The translations under genes were made by a program, and so were the position numbers. From Atherix ibis (taxonomy: Eukaryota > Arthropoda > Insecta > Diptera > Athericidae): a DNA stretch of 64,000 nt. This document shows, piece after piece, positions 1 through 11,771 of this stretch. The DNA is taken from NCBI GenBank assembly GCA_958298945.1, contig OY282610.1:38385667-38449666 (forward strand), given 5' to 3'. How positions within the stretch are numbered: the stretch's first letter is position 1; every line of letters begins with the position of its first letter. The notes below the pieces were generated by a model. That model was not told the DNA's origin, did not search any database, and saw nothing but the letters and a program-made list of their open reading frames with translations.

Positions 1-2099
1 TAAAGAATTTATTTTTGATATTAAAATAGATAAAACAAAAATTTATACCAAAATGAATAGAAAAAATTATTATGAAATGATACAAAAATACCAAAAACTA
101 AAAAGAAAAGGATATAATAAGAGGATGAGAAAAGGAAGCTTCTGCAATGTTTTATGTTGTTAAAAACGTGCCCGTGTAGTCAAGCATATTAAAATAAGAC
201 AAATGTATGAAATGTGAGTAAAAATTCAACTAAAATTCTTAATACTATAAACTAGGAGTATGAGAGAAAAAAGTGTGTGGTGAAAAAATTAAGGGTGGCA
301 TACATGTGAACTTATGCGTATAGAAATGGTCGAATTGTATAGGAGATTTATGATGATATATATATATAAGAATATTGAAAGGATGCCGGAAAGATCTCAT
401 GTAATATAACAAATACGCTGTGAAATATTTAAGAAATTTCCTTGTTTTATCCGAATATGTACATTAGTAAAAGGATCATGTTCGCGGGTATTCAGAAATT
501 TTATGTATGCTCGCATATTCGTATAAGATTGGAACTGTGTTGATGATGTTTCTGTATAGTAAATTCATTTTCATTTTTGTTTGGAGAGCATAGTATTTTC
601 CCCTTTCTTTTGACAGGGGATGAATTGGGCGAGTTAGATTCCTTCTGTACATTCTAAGTTGTTTGGCCTCTTATCCTCTCTTGGCAGGCATTCAGTTTCC
701 CCATTGCCAGTATGTAATATTCGATTATATAAGTCAATAGTCAGCAAAATAATTTACTTTTAACATTAGGGGTTGACACAACGCCTTATGAGAATATTCC
801 CCATTTGCAAAAAAAGTATACTCACACATACATATACAAAAGAATCAATTCTATACGTTACTTGAGAAAATATGAAAAATTTACTCAGAAATTCTCTTGA
901 AAGCTTTCACCTGTCCATGTATTCTACGATGAGTTTGGTTGCTTTTGTATTTGTAAATATACACGCACTTGAATTTTAACTAATCCTTACAAAGAATCCA
1001 TTTAAAAAAAATTTAACTCCATCATCGGTTGCGTTTTATATTCCATTTGTATAAACACATCGAATTTTCTTTAGATGCGAATTCATATAAGGAACATTTT
1101 TTTTTACTCTTATTTGCTAGAATTTTTCAGTTTTATTTTAAGGATAAAACTTATGAAAAATTAGCTTATGAATAAATAAGAGTAGCAAAATTATGTAAAA
1201 GCTAAACAACAGAATAGGAGTAACAATTTTTTTTTTTTAAGAAAACTGCAAGCAAAACTTTACGAGCAAGACTAAGACAAGTATGCAAATTTCGAACAGG
1301 ATAAAAATTATACAAAAAGGATTTACATTTTTGGGAGCTAAGCTAAATTATATTTTGTATCTTAAGTAGGCAATCCTCTTTGTCTTCTTTTCCTTTTTTT
1401 TTCTACAGATAAAAATGGTTATTTGATAAAATTGTGATTAAAAAATATAAGAATTTTAGGTGATAATTTGATACACCTTCTTTAAGAGATTTATTTATAA
1501 TTTTACCTTTATTTTTACGAAAATTTATAAAATATTTACTGAATTTTTCAATAATATTTTTGAAAATTTTATTATGCAGAATTGTAGAGTCTGTTTTAAA
1601 ATAACTTATTTCTATAAATATATTAAGTGCAAAAATTTACAAAAAGGGATAATAATATTTTATATATCATATAAATAAATGAAAACCTAATTTATTTTTG
1701 AGTAAATTCTGAATTTATAGAAAGGATACAAAGTCATTTAAAGTTTTTTTTTTCTAAGAGTGCTAAAAAGTTTGCGGAGAAATTAATTTTTAAAACTTTC
1801 TGACTCAGACAAAATTCAATTAATTAAATTAGCTTTAAATTGTGAACAATTAGTTAATATATTTAGACCCTTAGTTAATCGGCCATAAATTTTAAATGAC
1901 TATTATTATTGCGAAAGAATATTGATGAAGTCATCATACAATTTATTAAGAAATAAGGGATTTATTAGAATTATTAAATATTCCCTTATAAATGTTGGGG
2001 AATTTGCAATTTTATTGAATTAACTTTTCCGTGGTCGGTCTGAAGCCGGTACTGAGGAAATAGGCTAATTAAAAATGGGCAATATTTAATTAGAATATT
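1..2099. other. AT-rich DNA without a gene
   Basis: All frames are broken by frequent stops and nothing resembles a known protein, tRNA or transposon end. It contains homopolymer A/T runs and a short TA run near 357-368. I see no feature here before the satellite begins at about 2.1 kb. Confidence 0.6.
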
Positions 2100-5000
2100 T
2101 TATTAATATTTTTGAAGATAAGCATTCGGACCTTGATTTTACCAGTAATCATGTATGTACTCATTGAACATTTAAGAGCTTAAAATAAATTATTGGAAAT
2201 TTCTGTTTGCATTTAAGATTAGTGATAAGAGATAAATATTTGGACATTAACAATGTAGGTCGTTATATGTTTCTTAGATATTTGGTCCATTAACAAGAAG
2301 AATTTCAAAATCTTCGTCACTTGGATTAATAGTTGGCTCGCTATATGAGATGGATGTTTGGACCTTAACTTTGCCAGTTTTTATGTGTTTATGAGATACT
2401 TTATACCTTAACAAGAATTATTGGCCAATCTTGGTTTCTTTCGAGTGGAGGTGTCTATGATAAATATTCGACGTCTGCATGAGATGAATATTTATACTTT
2501 AATGTTATCAGTGCTTAAAAATTTATTAGAAATTTGGGACCTTGAAAATAATTATTAGCATTTCTTGGTTGTATCCTAGGAAAGGATTGTACGATAAATG
2601 TTTGACGTCTGTATGAGGTGAACGTTTGGACCTTAACGTTGTTAGCTCTTTCATATTACTTAGAAATTTGGGACCTTAACAAAAATTATTAGCCATTCTT
2701 GATTGCATCCTAGGAGAGGATTCCATGATAAATGTTTGATCTTTGTATGAGATAACCGTTTGGACCTTAACGTTGTTATTCCGTTTTTTTATTTGATCTC
2801 TGTATGAGATGAATGTTTAGACCTTAACGTGGTTAATCATTATATATTTAATAGAAATTTGGGACCCTAATAAAAATTATTAGCCTTTTTTGGCTGCATC
2901 CTAGTGGAGGATTCCATGATAAATGTTTGATCTTTGTATGAGATAAACGTTTGGACCTTAACGTTGTTATTCCGTACAGTTTTATTAGAAATTTGGGACC
3001 CCACAAAAATGATGAGCCTTTCTTGATTGAATCCTAGTGAAGGATTCTATGCTAAATATTTGATCTCTGTATGAGATGAATGTTTAGACCTTAACGTGGT
3101 TAATCATTATATATTTAATAGAAATTTGGGACCCTAATAAAAATTATTAGCCTTTTTTGGCTGCATCCTAGTGGAGGATTCCACTATTAATATTTGACGC
3201 CTACATGAGATGAACGCTTGGATCTTAACGTTGTTTGCTCTTTCATATTACTTAGATTTTTTGGGACCCTAACAAAAATTATTAGCCATTCTTAATTGCA
3301 TCCTAGGAGAGGATTCCATGATAAATGTTTGATCTTTGTATGAGATGAACGTTTGGACCTTAACGTTGTTATTCCATACAGTTTTATTAGAAATTTGGGA
3401 CCCCAAAAAAATGATGAGCCTTTCTTGATTGAATTCTAGTGAAGGATTCTATGCTAAATATTTGATCTCTGTATGAGATGAATGTTTAGACCTTAACGTG
3501 GTTAATCATTATATATTTAATAGAAATTTGGGACCCTAGTAAAAATTATTAGCCTTTTTTGGCTGCATCCTAGTGGAGGATTCCACTATTAATATTTGAC
3601 GCCTACATGAGATGAACGCTTGGATCTTAACGTTGTTTGCTCTTTCTTATTACTTAGATTTTTTGGGACCCTAACAAAAATTATTAGCCATTCTTGACTG
3701 CATCCTAGGAGAGGATTCCATGATAAATGTTTGATCTTTGTATGAGATAAACGTTTAGACCTTAACGTTGTTATTCCGTACAGTTTTATTAGAAATTTGG
3801 GACCCCAAAAAAATAATGAGCCTTTCTTGATTGAATCCTAGTGAAGGATTCTATGCTAAATATTTGATCTCTGTATGAGATGAATGTTTAGACCTTAACG
3901 TGGTTAATCATTATATATTTAATAGAAATTTGGGACCCTAATAAAAATTATTAGCCTTTTTTGGCTGCATTCTAGTGGAGGATTCCACTATTAATATTTG
4001 ACGCCTACATGAGATGAACGCTTGGATCTTAACGTTGTTTGCTCTTTCTTATTACTTAGATTTTTTGGGACCCTAACAAAAATTATTAGCCATTCTTGAC
4101 TGCATCCTAGGAGAGGATTCCATGATAAATGTTTGATCTTTGTATGAGATAAACGTTTAGACCTTAACGTTGTTATTCCGTACAGTTTTATTAGAAATTT
4201 GGGACCCCAAAAAAATAATGAGCCTTTCTTGATTGAATCCTAGTGAAGGATTCTATGCTAAATATTTGATCTCTGTATGAGATGAATGTTTAGACCTTAA
4301 CGTGGTTAATCATTATATATTTAATAGAAATTTGGGACCCTAATAAAAATTATTAGCCTTTTTTGGCTGCATCCTAGTGGAGGATTCCACTATTAATATT
4401 TGACGCCTACATGAGATGAACGCTTGGATCTTAACGTTGTTTGCTCTTTCATATTACTTAGATTTTTTGGGACCCTAACAAAAATTATTAGCCATTCTTA
4501 ATTGCATCCTAGGAGAGGATTCCATGATAAATGTTTGATCTTTGTATGAGATGAACGTTTGGACCTTAACGTTGTTATTCCATACAGTTTTATTAGAAAT
4601 TTGGGACCCCAAAAAAATGATGAGCCTTTCTTGATTGAATTCTACTGAAGGATTCTATGCTAAATATTTGATCTCTGTATGAGATGAATGTTTAGACCTT
4701 AACGTGGTTAATCATTATATATTTAATAGAAATTTGGGACCTTAATAAAAATTATTAGCCTTCTTTGGCTGCATCCTAGTGGAGGATTCCACTATTAATA
4801 TTTGACGCCTACATGAGATGAACGCTTGGATCTTAACGTTGTTTGCTCTTTCATATTACTTAGATTTTTTGGGACCCTAACAAAAATTATTAGCCATTCT
4901 TAATTGCATCCTAGGAGAGGATTCCATGATAAATGTTTGATCTTTGTATGAGATGAACGTTTGGACCTTAACGTTGTTATTCCATACAGTTTTATTAGAA

Positions 5001-6020
5001 ATTTGGGACCCCAAAAAAAATGATGAGCCTTTCTTGATTGAATTCTAGTGAAGGATTCTATGCTAAATATTTGATCTCTGTATGAGATGAATGTTTAGAC
5101 CTTAACGTGGTTAATCATTATATATTTAATAGAAATTTGGGACCTTAATAAAAATTATTAGCCTTCTTTGGCTGCATCCTAGTGGAGGATTCCACTATTA
5201 ATATTTGACGCCTACATGAGATGAACGTTTGGATCTTAACGTTGGCAGTCCTTTCATATTTATTAGAAATTTGGGACCCTAAGAAAAATTATTACTCTTT
5301 TTGTTTGCATCCTAGAGGAGGATTCCACGATAAATATTTGCCTGTGTATGAGGTAAACGTTTGGACCTTAACATTGTGAATCCTTTCATATTTATTAGAG
5401 AATTGAGTTATTGATAAAAATTATTATCCTTTCTCGGTTGCATTCAAGATTTATTTGCTTCGATGAATTGGCTTCGAAAAATCTAAAGAAGCTCTATTTG
5501 GACTCTTTGTATACGATGATTATTAGATCTTAACCCTGATAATAATTAGTGGAAAATTTACTTGCGAAACAAATATTTTGATGATCATTTGAATTCCTGA
5601 ATGAGATGAATATTTGGACCCTGATCTTAATAATACTTTTATATTCATTAGATAATTTATAACTTATCAAAAATTATCAGAAATTCTCAGTCGTATTTGA
5701 GAGGACGATTCTACGATAAGTATTTAACTGTCTCTCTATAAGTTGACCCTTAACCTTGCCTATTATTATATACTTATGACATAGTCTGGATCCTATCAAA
5801 AATATTTCGAATTCTCGATTAAATTTGGCAGAAGGATGTTTTGAAGAATATAAAACTTCCCGCCAGAGAAAAATATATTGACCTTGAGATGTGTATTAAT
5901 CAAATACTCTAGACTCTAAAATAAATGAGTAGTGATTCTTGATTACATTAGAGAAGAGGATCCTTCTGTAAATAATGGACATCCTATATGAGATGAATAT
6001 CGATACTTTGACGTTACCAC
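2100..6020. repeat. Satellite array, ~133-bp monomers with decayed edges
   Basis: A landmark of the type GGACCTTAACG recurs about every 133-136 bases, followed by a conserved stretch with GAAATTTGGGACC, ATTATTAGCC, GCATCCTAG and GAGGATTC. Between about 2,970 and 5,240 the monomers are almost identical. To the left (landmarks near 2,240, 2,356, 2,493, 2,628) and to the right (5,364, then looser matches to about 6,010) they become progressively diverged. One monomer is truncated: two landmarks lie only 57 bases apart, near 2,763 and 2,820. A homogeneous core with degenerate edges is the known pattern for satellites maintained by unequal exchange. No sustained ORF is present. Confidence 0.93.
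2971..5237. repeat. 402-bp higher-order repeat core
   Basis: The string TCC(G/A)TACAGT occurs at 2971, 3373, 3775, 4177, 4579 and 4981, so the period is exactly 402 bases for five consecutive units, with a sixth partial unit. Each unit contains three different monomers of 133, 133 and 136 bases, measured between successive CTTAACG landmarks at 3358, 3491, 3624 and 3760. Differences between units are a few substitutions. One alternation (TCCG versus TCCA, with linked changes nearby) suggests two unit variants interspersed by exchange. Confidence 0.95.
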
Positions 6021-8856
6021 CCCTTTCAAAAACAGGTTCATTATTTTTTACCATAAAAAATAGAAGCATAAAAATATGTAAATTTAATATAAATTTATTG
6101 GTTTTTTAATGGTAATTTGACTCTTCCTCTTAAAATATAATTAATAGCTACAAAACGTCATTATCATTACAATCAATATTCTAAATTTCTTAAAGTTTCC
6201 TTCTAGAAAAGGGAATCGTTTCTTGTTTTTCTATTATTTTTCTTTATAAGCCAATTCGTAGTTCGATTAACTTTAAGCATAAAAATGATTACATGAAATA
6301 TTTCTTCTCATAATAGCATTTGCATAATCAATATCTCCTTAAATAATCCATTTAATATTAAATCATATTTACTTATACTAAATTTTTTTTCCTTACTATT
6401 TTATTACTTGTTTTTCTTTTCTTTTTTCTATACTTTATTACAATAGAAAATATATCATATTTTTATGATAAAACTTAAAATTTGTCCAATAACCAAACAA
6501 ACAAACAAAAATTATTATTCAATTATCGATTATGCTTCAATATTCTATTAAGGGAACATTTTTGGATTTATATAAAAATAGGTTTGTATCTAAAATTAAT
6601 TCGGCTCATTAATTTAGTGAATTTTATTCAATGGAGCAAAATTAATTCATTCGTTTATAAATCAATAATACAAATATGAAGAAGAAGAAAAAACAATAAC
6701 AACAACAAAATAAATAATCATATTTATAGAAATATTTATTAAAAATAAAAACATATTTTTCCTATTTAAAGACGCATATCTAAGGGGGTATAAGAAATAA
6801 TAAAAACGATAAATACATAAAAGAAAAGAAAGTGCAAAATTCTCAACCGGAGAGAGTGTACGTCTCCAACTAAACATAACCTCAAAAATAACCGCCTTCC
6901 TTTTTTTCTGCCTCTCCTTGTGTAGCTCTGTTTGGGTTATTTTAAATAAAGATGTCCAAATAGTAAATGAGAATTGGATTAAAAATAAAATTCAATAAGA
7001 AATTTCCTTTCTAATTATCTTTTAACTTTGAATAAAATTACTTATTTTTCATATTTGTTTTTTCATATTCCATAGGAAATAGGAAAATATTTAAACTAAT
7101 ATATTATTGATGGTAAAGTACAGAAGTAGAAAAAAAATGCAAATAAATATAAATAAATGAAAGTAAAATATGAAATTGAAATGAAATTAGCCACCCAAAA
7201 GACTAACCCCCACAAATGAATTGGTGAATTTTTCTAGAATCGAATTATATCGAGGGTGGGTATTTGAAAATATACATCATATACACCGGTGTTTGATGAT
7301 GAAATAAAATGGCAAATGGCCAAAAATATAATTCAATAGGTTCATTTAAATGTTCCCCACAAAATTTCGTACAGTGGTGAAAATCGATTTATGCCTTCTT
7401 CAATGTTCCACTTTAACTTTTGATCCTTGTTGTTCGTTACTCTCTCTCTCTCTCTCTCGAATATGGCTGTAATGCCAGTTACGATAGCGTATATTTTATC
7501 AACAAACAAAAAATAATAATAGTAACAAAATAAAACAAAACAAAAACAACGGCAAAACATTGAAAAAGGAATACTAATCTTCACGCAAATATAAAGAAAT
7601 CTAAATTAATATAAGCAAACTTATTTATGTATTCCACGCTGACAAGCTATTCGAATATTTCAACATATAACCACCACGTTTATACAAAATTTTGTGTGTA
7701 TATACGTATATGTGCTTGTGTGTATATATAAATCATAAAAAGTATGTGAATATTTAAATGAGAATTTAGCTAAAAACTCTTGGAATATCCTTGTTTGGTT
7801 CGAGTCATGCAACTGTCCATGCTTTTATTATTTACATTTTTTAAGCATAAATTTCACGTTTTTTTCTTTTCTTTTTTCACCACTTTTTATTATTATAATT
7901 TTGTTCTATTCTATTTCATTTTTGTATTTACTCTAGTGAAAAAAGAAAAATTTCCATTAAAAAAAAAAATGGAAAATTTTCAACAAAATTTTTAGGCGGA
8001 TTGAGGAATTTTTTTTCGAGTTTCATAATAAACACAATGCCTGATACTCGAACGTTTCTGCTACTATGAATGAGAAAGCTTCGAAAAGTATAGATAGCCG
8101 AACATGGTTATTGTCGAATGGGTGATGATAACCGAACAAAATTCGGTAAAATATTTGCTTGACGATTAGGGGCTGTCGATGCAAAGGACTACAAAAACGT
8201 CGTACTTATACAATTGGATGGTTTTCACGATATGGTCGCAGCAAGGACTAATGCTGGTTCTGATTCTGATTCTAATTCTGATTTTGAGAAGTGATGATGC
8301 TGATCCAATGATAAGGAAGTTTTGCTGGTCGGCCATAATAATCCGCACAAAATTTAATGAAAATCGTACAAAGTCAAAGTCAGATCTAAATTATGCTGAA
8401 ATGATAGGTGGAGGAGTGGTAGAAGATATACAAAATCACTAGTGAATAATGCCATTTGGAAATGGTAGTAAGTACCATTGAATGGTGTACAAAATGAAAA
8501 TGATACTAAAATGGAACCAACTGATGGCAAGTTATTGGGGTTTCTTGGTATTATACGGAAAATAAGCTGAACGAAAAATGAAAATTTTTTGACAAAATGG
8601 AAAATGATAACCGTGAATCACAAAGTATGTCTGTGATTACCATCATAATTGGATGATAGTTTCTATTGGAGATATTTTTTCTCATCATAAAATCATTTAT
8701 TTGATAAGAGGAAATTTTTTTTATACCACAAAATATAATCATTTTATAGTGAGTTTTTTTTTTTTTTTATAAAACTTTGAATGAATTTAAGGGAAAAAAG
8801 ACTTTTTCAAATGTTATTTTTTTGGGGTTTAGTATTTAATTCAAATAGACTATCTA
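6021..8856. other. AT-rich DNA with microsatellites, no gene
   Basis: Contains a (TC)9 run at 7441-7458, a TATA/TGTG-rich stretch near 7690-7730 and a CTGATT-like run at about 8250-8285. Short ORFs here overlap one another and have low-complexity Leu/Phe/Tyr composition. A short exon-like frame at 8163-8294 is listed separately. Nothing else is recognisable. Confidence 0.55.
8163..8294 (+). other. Short exon-like open frame, unidentified
   Basis: Between an in-frame TGA at 8160 and a TGA at 8292 lies a 43-codon frame with unusually mixed composition for this window. It reads through AVDAKDYKNVVLIQLDGF and ends in an acidic Ser-Asp run (SDSDSNSDFEK). It has no ATG of its own; an AG at the GATTAG just upstream could act as a splice acceptor. 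The Ser-Asp run comes from a CTGATT-type microsatellite, so chance is a serious alternative. I do not recognise a family. Confidence 0.15.
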
Positions 8857-10156
8857 TAGGGTGGTCCATCTTGCGGTTCCATTTTGAACTAATATTTATT
8901 TGAAGTACTAGAGTGTTAAATGTCAACACGAAATGACGGATTGTAGTTGAAAGTCAGAATTTTACGAAATGGTAATCCATACGCTTTAAAAAAATGGGAA
9001 ATATTGAGAACTTACTTCCAATGTGGTGAGTCTTCAACCCAAACTGTGAGAAATTTAAAAAAAATGAGTAAAGATCGAATGCCATCACGTGAATTTGTGG
9101 GCAAAATCGTGAAGCGAGTTCGCAAAACTGGTCTGTTGGTTGTCACAGCAACTCGTTCCCGCTCTAATACAGTGCGTACAACCGAGAATATTGACGCCGT
9201 TGCTGAAAATGTCCGTGATCAGCCATCAACATCAACTCGTCACCGTTCCTAGGAATTGAACATTTCTCGCACTTCTCTGTTGAGAATTTTGCACAAAGAC
9301 CTCGGTATGAAAGCTTACAAAGTTCAATTAGTCGAACAGCTAAAGCCGCATGACCATCTGATGCGTTTTCGGTTTGCCCAATGGGCTCAAGATCAATTGG
9401 CCGAAGAAGAGCATTTTTACCGAAAAATCATCTTTACGGATGAGGCACATTTCCACCTCGGTGGGTATGTCAACAAACAAAATTGTCGCATCTGGGGCTC
9501 AGAAAATCCATACGTCACCATGGAAAAGCCAATGCATCCACAAAGAGTCACGGTTTGGTGCGGATTTTGGAGTTGAGGCATCATTGGCCCGTTTTTCTTC
9601 GAAAATGACGAAGGAGCCGCCGTTACGGTCAATGGTGAGCGCTATAGTGGCATGCTCAACGAATTATTGTTTCCAAAAGTTCAAGAGAATGGCACGTACG
9701 ACATTTGGTTTCAACAGGACGGGACCACTTGCCGCACAGCCAACGTAACAATCCAACTTTTGGTCACTACTTTTGAAAACCGAATAATCAGCCGAAATTC
9801 TGATGTCAATTGGCTGCCTCGAAGCTGTGATTTGAGCCCGTTAGATTATTTTCTGTGGGGAGCCGTTAAGGATAAATGTTACGCAAGCCATCCAGAGACA
9901 ATTGAGGCCTTGAAACACGAAATCAAAGTTGCCATTGAAGAGATACAGGCCCAGACAATCGAAAATATACTGAAAAATTGGGTCGAGCGAATGGGGTACT
10001 GTAAGGCCAACCGTGGCAGTAATTTAAATGTAGTTGTGTTTCATTTTCAAATTTCAAGGTTCAATCTTTTTAATTAAACCGGAAATTTGAAAAAAACATA
10101 CACTAGTTTTTTTATTATTTACTTTTTAAAATGGAACTTCTAAATGGTCCACCCTG
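8857..10156 (+). mobile_element. DD41D (rosa/Visitor-type) Tc1/mariner element, 1300 bp
   Basis: The element runs between TA dinucleotides at 8855-8856 and 10157-10158. The ends are imperfect inverted repeats: TAGGGTGGTCCAT on the left, and the complement of CAGGGTGGACCATTT on the right, with matching GTTCCATTTT just inside. The target flanks are themselves palindromic (CTATC-TA outside the left end, TA-GATAG outside the right). The interior is one transposase reading frame of about 376 codons. Length and layout fit a complete Tc1/mariner-superfamily element. Two nonsense codons make it non-autonomous in its present state. Confidence 0.9.
8947..10077 (+). pseudogene. DD41D transposase with two in-frame stops
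   Basis: A DDE transposase that would cut and paste the element by binding its terminal repeats. One reading frame runs from 8947 to the stop at 10075-10077, broken by TAG at 9250-9252 (probably from CAG) and TGA at 9574-9576 (probably from GGA). After a helix-turn-helix-type N-terminus come the first catalytic Asp in FTDEAHFHLGGYVNKQNCRIW, the second in WFQQDGTTC and the third in PRSCDLSPLDYFLWG. I count 41 residues between the second and third Asp, the DD41D signature. The N-terminus is unclear: there is no in-frame ATG before 9064, an in-frame stop lies at 8944, and the plausible ATG at 8933 is in another frame, so a small frameshift near the start is likely. All three catalytic Asp are retained. 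The frame is well preserved, so inactivation looks fairly recent. Confidence 0.92.
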
Positions 10157-10273
10157 TAGATAGAAATTCAATTTCATATTTGTATTTTTACACAGCCTGA
10201 CAGCTGATTTTACCAATAAAAAAAAGTAGCCTGACAGCTGACAGTTCATGGTTATTTATTGGGTTGGCGACTA

Positions 10274-10750
10274 CCAGGTGTATAAGCTTAAATCCGCTGT
10301 TTGGTCATAGATAGTGTGAGTGAGCGTATTAAGTTACCATGGGAACGCCATACTTTTTTTTATGAGTTTGACATCTGTCAACATTAATCAGTGCACAACA
10401 ACATACATTTTTCCTTTGGTAATCATGTCCAGTTTTGTGCCAGAAAAAGAGCATAGTATGCAGGAAGCACTGCTTTTCTGCTTCAATTTGAAGAAATCGG
10501 CTGTCGAATCGGATCTTTACCCACAATTCCCACATAAAAAGAACAGGACTTTTCGAGAGGTCACGAATGGCTTTCAGAAATGCTTCAAATATTATCGTGG
10601 TAGAAAAAATGGCTTTCAGAAATGTTATCGTGGTAGAAAGCCTTTCACGGCCAATAAAAGGAAAGAGTCAACAGCACTTCAATTTTCGGGTGCCTTTGAT
10701 GTGGTTTTTTTTTATTTCGGGTCTGGTTATTAAGTCAAACTCATAAACTT
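10274..10750 (+). mobile_element. Deleted mauritiana-type mariner, 5' end
   Basis: After a TA at 10272-10273 the sequence begins CCAGGTGTATAAGCTTAAATCC. This resembles the ends of the mauritiana (Mos1) mariner subfamily and matches the copy starting at 63,690. The match to that copy covers the 5' leader and the first ~30 codons of transposase, to about 10,515. Beyond that the sequence is different and contains a local duplication (AATGGCTTTCAGAAATG at 10,566 and 10,609; ATTATCGTGGTAGAAA-like segments). I could not find a matching 3' terminal repeat, so the right boundary is a guess. Confidence 0.7.
10425..10733 (+). pseudogene. Mauritiana-type mariner transposase N-terminus, truncated
   Basis: The ATG at 10425 opens a frame starting MSSFVPEKEH and continuing through LLFCFNLKKSAVES, which is the start of mauritiana-subfamily mariner transposases. 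The same protein start occurs at 63,859. From about codon 32 the frame leaves the family and continues through an unrelated Lys/Arg-rich stretch with a repeated NGFQKC motif, ending near 10,733. The paired-type DNA-binding domain is incomplete and the whole catalytic domain is missing, so this is an internally deleted or chimeric dead copy. Confidence 0.75.
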
Positions 10751-10756
10751 ACGTTC

Positions 10757-11178
10757 AATCACGCGTTAATATACATTCAATTAAAAAAAGGATCTAAATA
10801 ACTATGTTTTCTTAAAAGAATTTCCCTTGACCAAATTTTTATCACTACTTTTTTCACATTGAGAATGTTTTCAGCAGTCGAAGATATTAAATGTCAACCG
10901 AAATAAGGAGTCCTTAACTACTACTCGGCCATCTTTGAATCCTCTGTTTCGAGGAAGTCCTCCCTTATATTAGCAACAATTGCTCACAAAAAAATCTGCT
11001 CAATTGTTCAGAAAAAGTTTCAAAGAAACAAATTATTTGTTCGATATATTTTTTCATATTAAAAATCGCGACCACACTTGAAATCGTTGGAATAATTCTC
11101 CCGATGGCAGATTGAGCCACGGTCTTGTCTCGGCAGTGGATTCGGGGATAGACCGATGACATGGTGATGTTGATTGCT
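10757..11178. other. No recognisable gene
   Basis: AT-rich sequence between the deleted mariner and the non-LTR tail. The stretch 11,080-11,160 is richer in GC and may be further non-LTR sequence, but no conserved motif could be read in it. Confidence 0.4.
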
Positions 11179-11183
11179 ACCTA

Positions 11184-11430
11184 TTGCAATTTTTAACTAA
11201 GAACGGATATTTTCGGGCTTACCAATACCACATTAAATTGCATTTTAGTCCATTGTACTCTTCCTGTATCAGCGCCGAGCACGTGTTCTGTTACTGCACT
11301 CGATTCAATGCGGGAAGAGAAGAGGCTAAGAAGTACGCTGGCGGACCACTAATACCGGAGAATGCAGTTGCCCTGATGTTAGACTCGTATATGGCATTGG
11401 AATGTTGAAGTCCTTGGAAATATAGTCCTA
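11184..11430 (+). pseudogene. Non-LTR retrotransposon ORF2 C-terminus (R1/I-type)
   Basis: The frame reads FLTKNGYFRAYQYHIKLHFS, then CSSCISAEHVFCYCTRFNAG, then GGPLIPENAVALML. This is the tail found after the RNase H/RT region in R1- and I-group non-LTR retrotransposons: a conserved LTGHG-FR-Y-like segment, then a CxxC...HxxxxC zinc-binding motif. The Glu-rich residues normally between CxxC and H look shortened. No RT or endonuclease domain precedes it, so it is an isolated relic. It could be a 5'-truncated insertion whose upstream part has decayed. Confidence 0.7.
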
Positions 11431-11654
11431 AAAAGACAACCTTTGGATGAGCATGAAAGAAAACGATAATAATAAGCCACGATAGTAGTGATTGTTTTCT
11501 CATTCCCGGTCCAACAACGTAATGGCTGATGGCAGTTCTATGCGGGGATATATAAATATGACCAAGTATGTTGGTTTTAGTGTGTTAAAATCCCACACTT
11601 TATCTTTCGATATTTTCCACTTTATTATAACCAAAAAAGAAATATAAAAAAATC

Positions 11655-11771
11655 ATTGCTCATTTAAAAAGACCGCTTAATATCACTCCACGTGTACCAT
11701 ACATTAGTACCAACCTAATAGCGGAACATTTTTTTTTCATATCTATTACGCGGTCTTTTTAAATGAGCAAT
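11655..11771. repeat. 117-bp inverted repeat, MITE-like
   Basis: Perfect 22-bp arms, ATTGCTCATTTAAAAAGACC plus GC at 11655-11676 and its complement at 11750-11771, enclose a 73-bp centre with no ORF. The structure fits a small non-autonomous DNA transposon, but no clear target-site duplication was seen. Confidence 0.7.

Noticed and set aside
7775..7815. GGTTCGAGTC resembling a tRNA B box, with a TAGC-like A box upstream
   Set aside because: The two are too close together, no cloverleaf or acceptor stem can be drawn, and the surrounding sequence is AT-rich and unstructured.
9417..9632. Minus-strand open frame opposite the DD41D transposase
   Set aside because: It is a shadow of the coding strand; the plus-strand frame has family motifs and this one has none.
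10356..10746. 12-bp inverted match TATGAGTTTGAC / GTCAAACTCATA flanking the deleted mauritiana-type copy
   Set aside because: Too short and not at the element end; the true 5' terminal repeat starts at 10,274, so this is probably coincidence.
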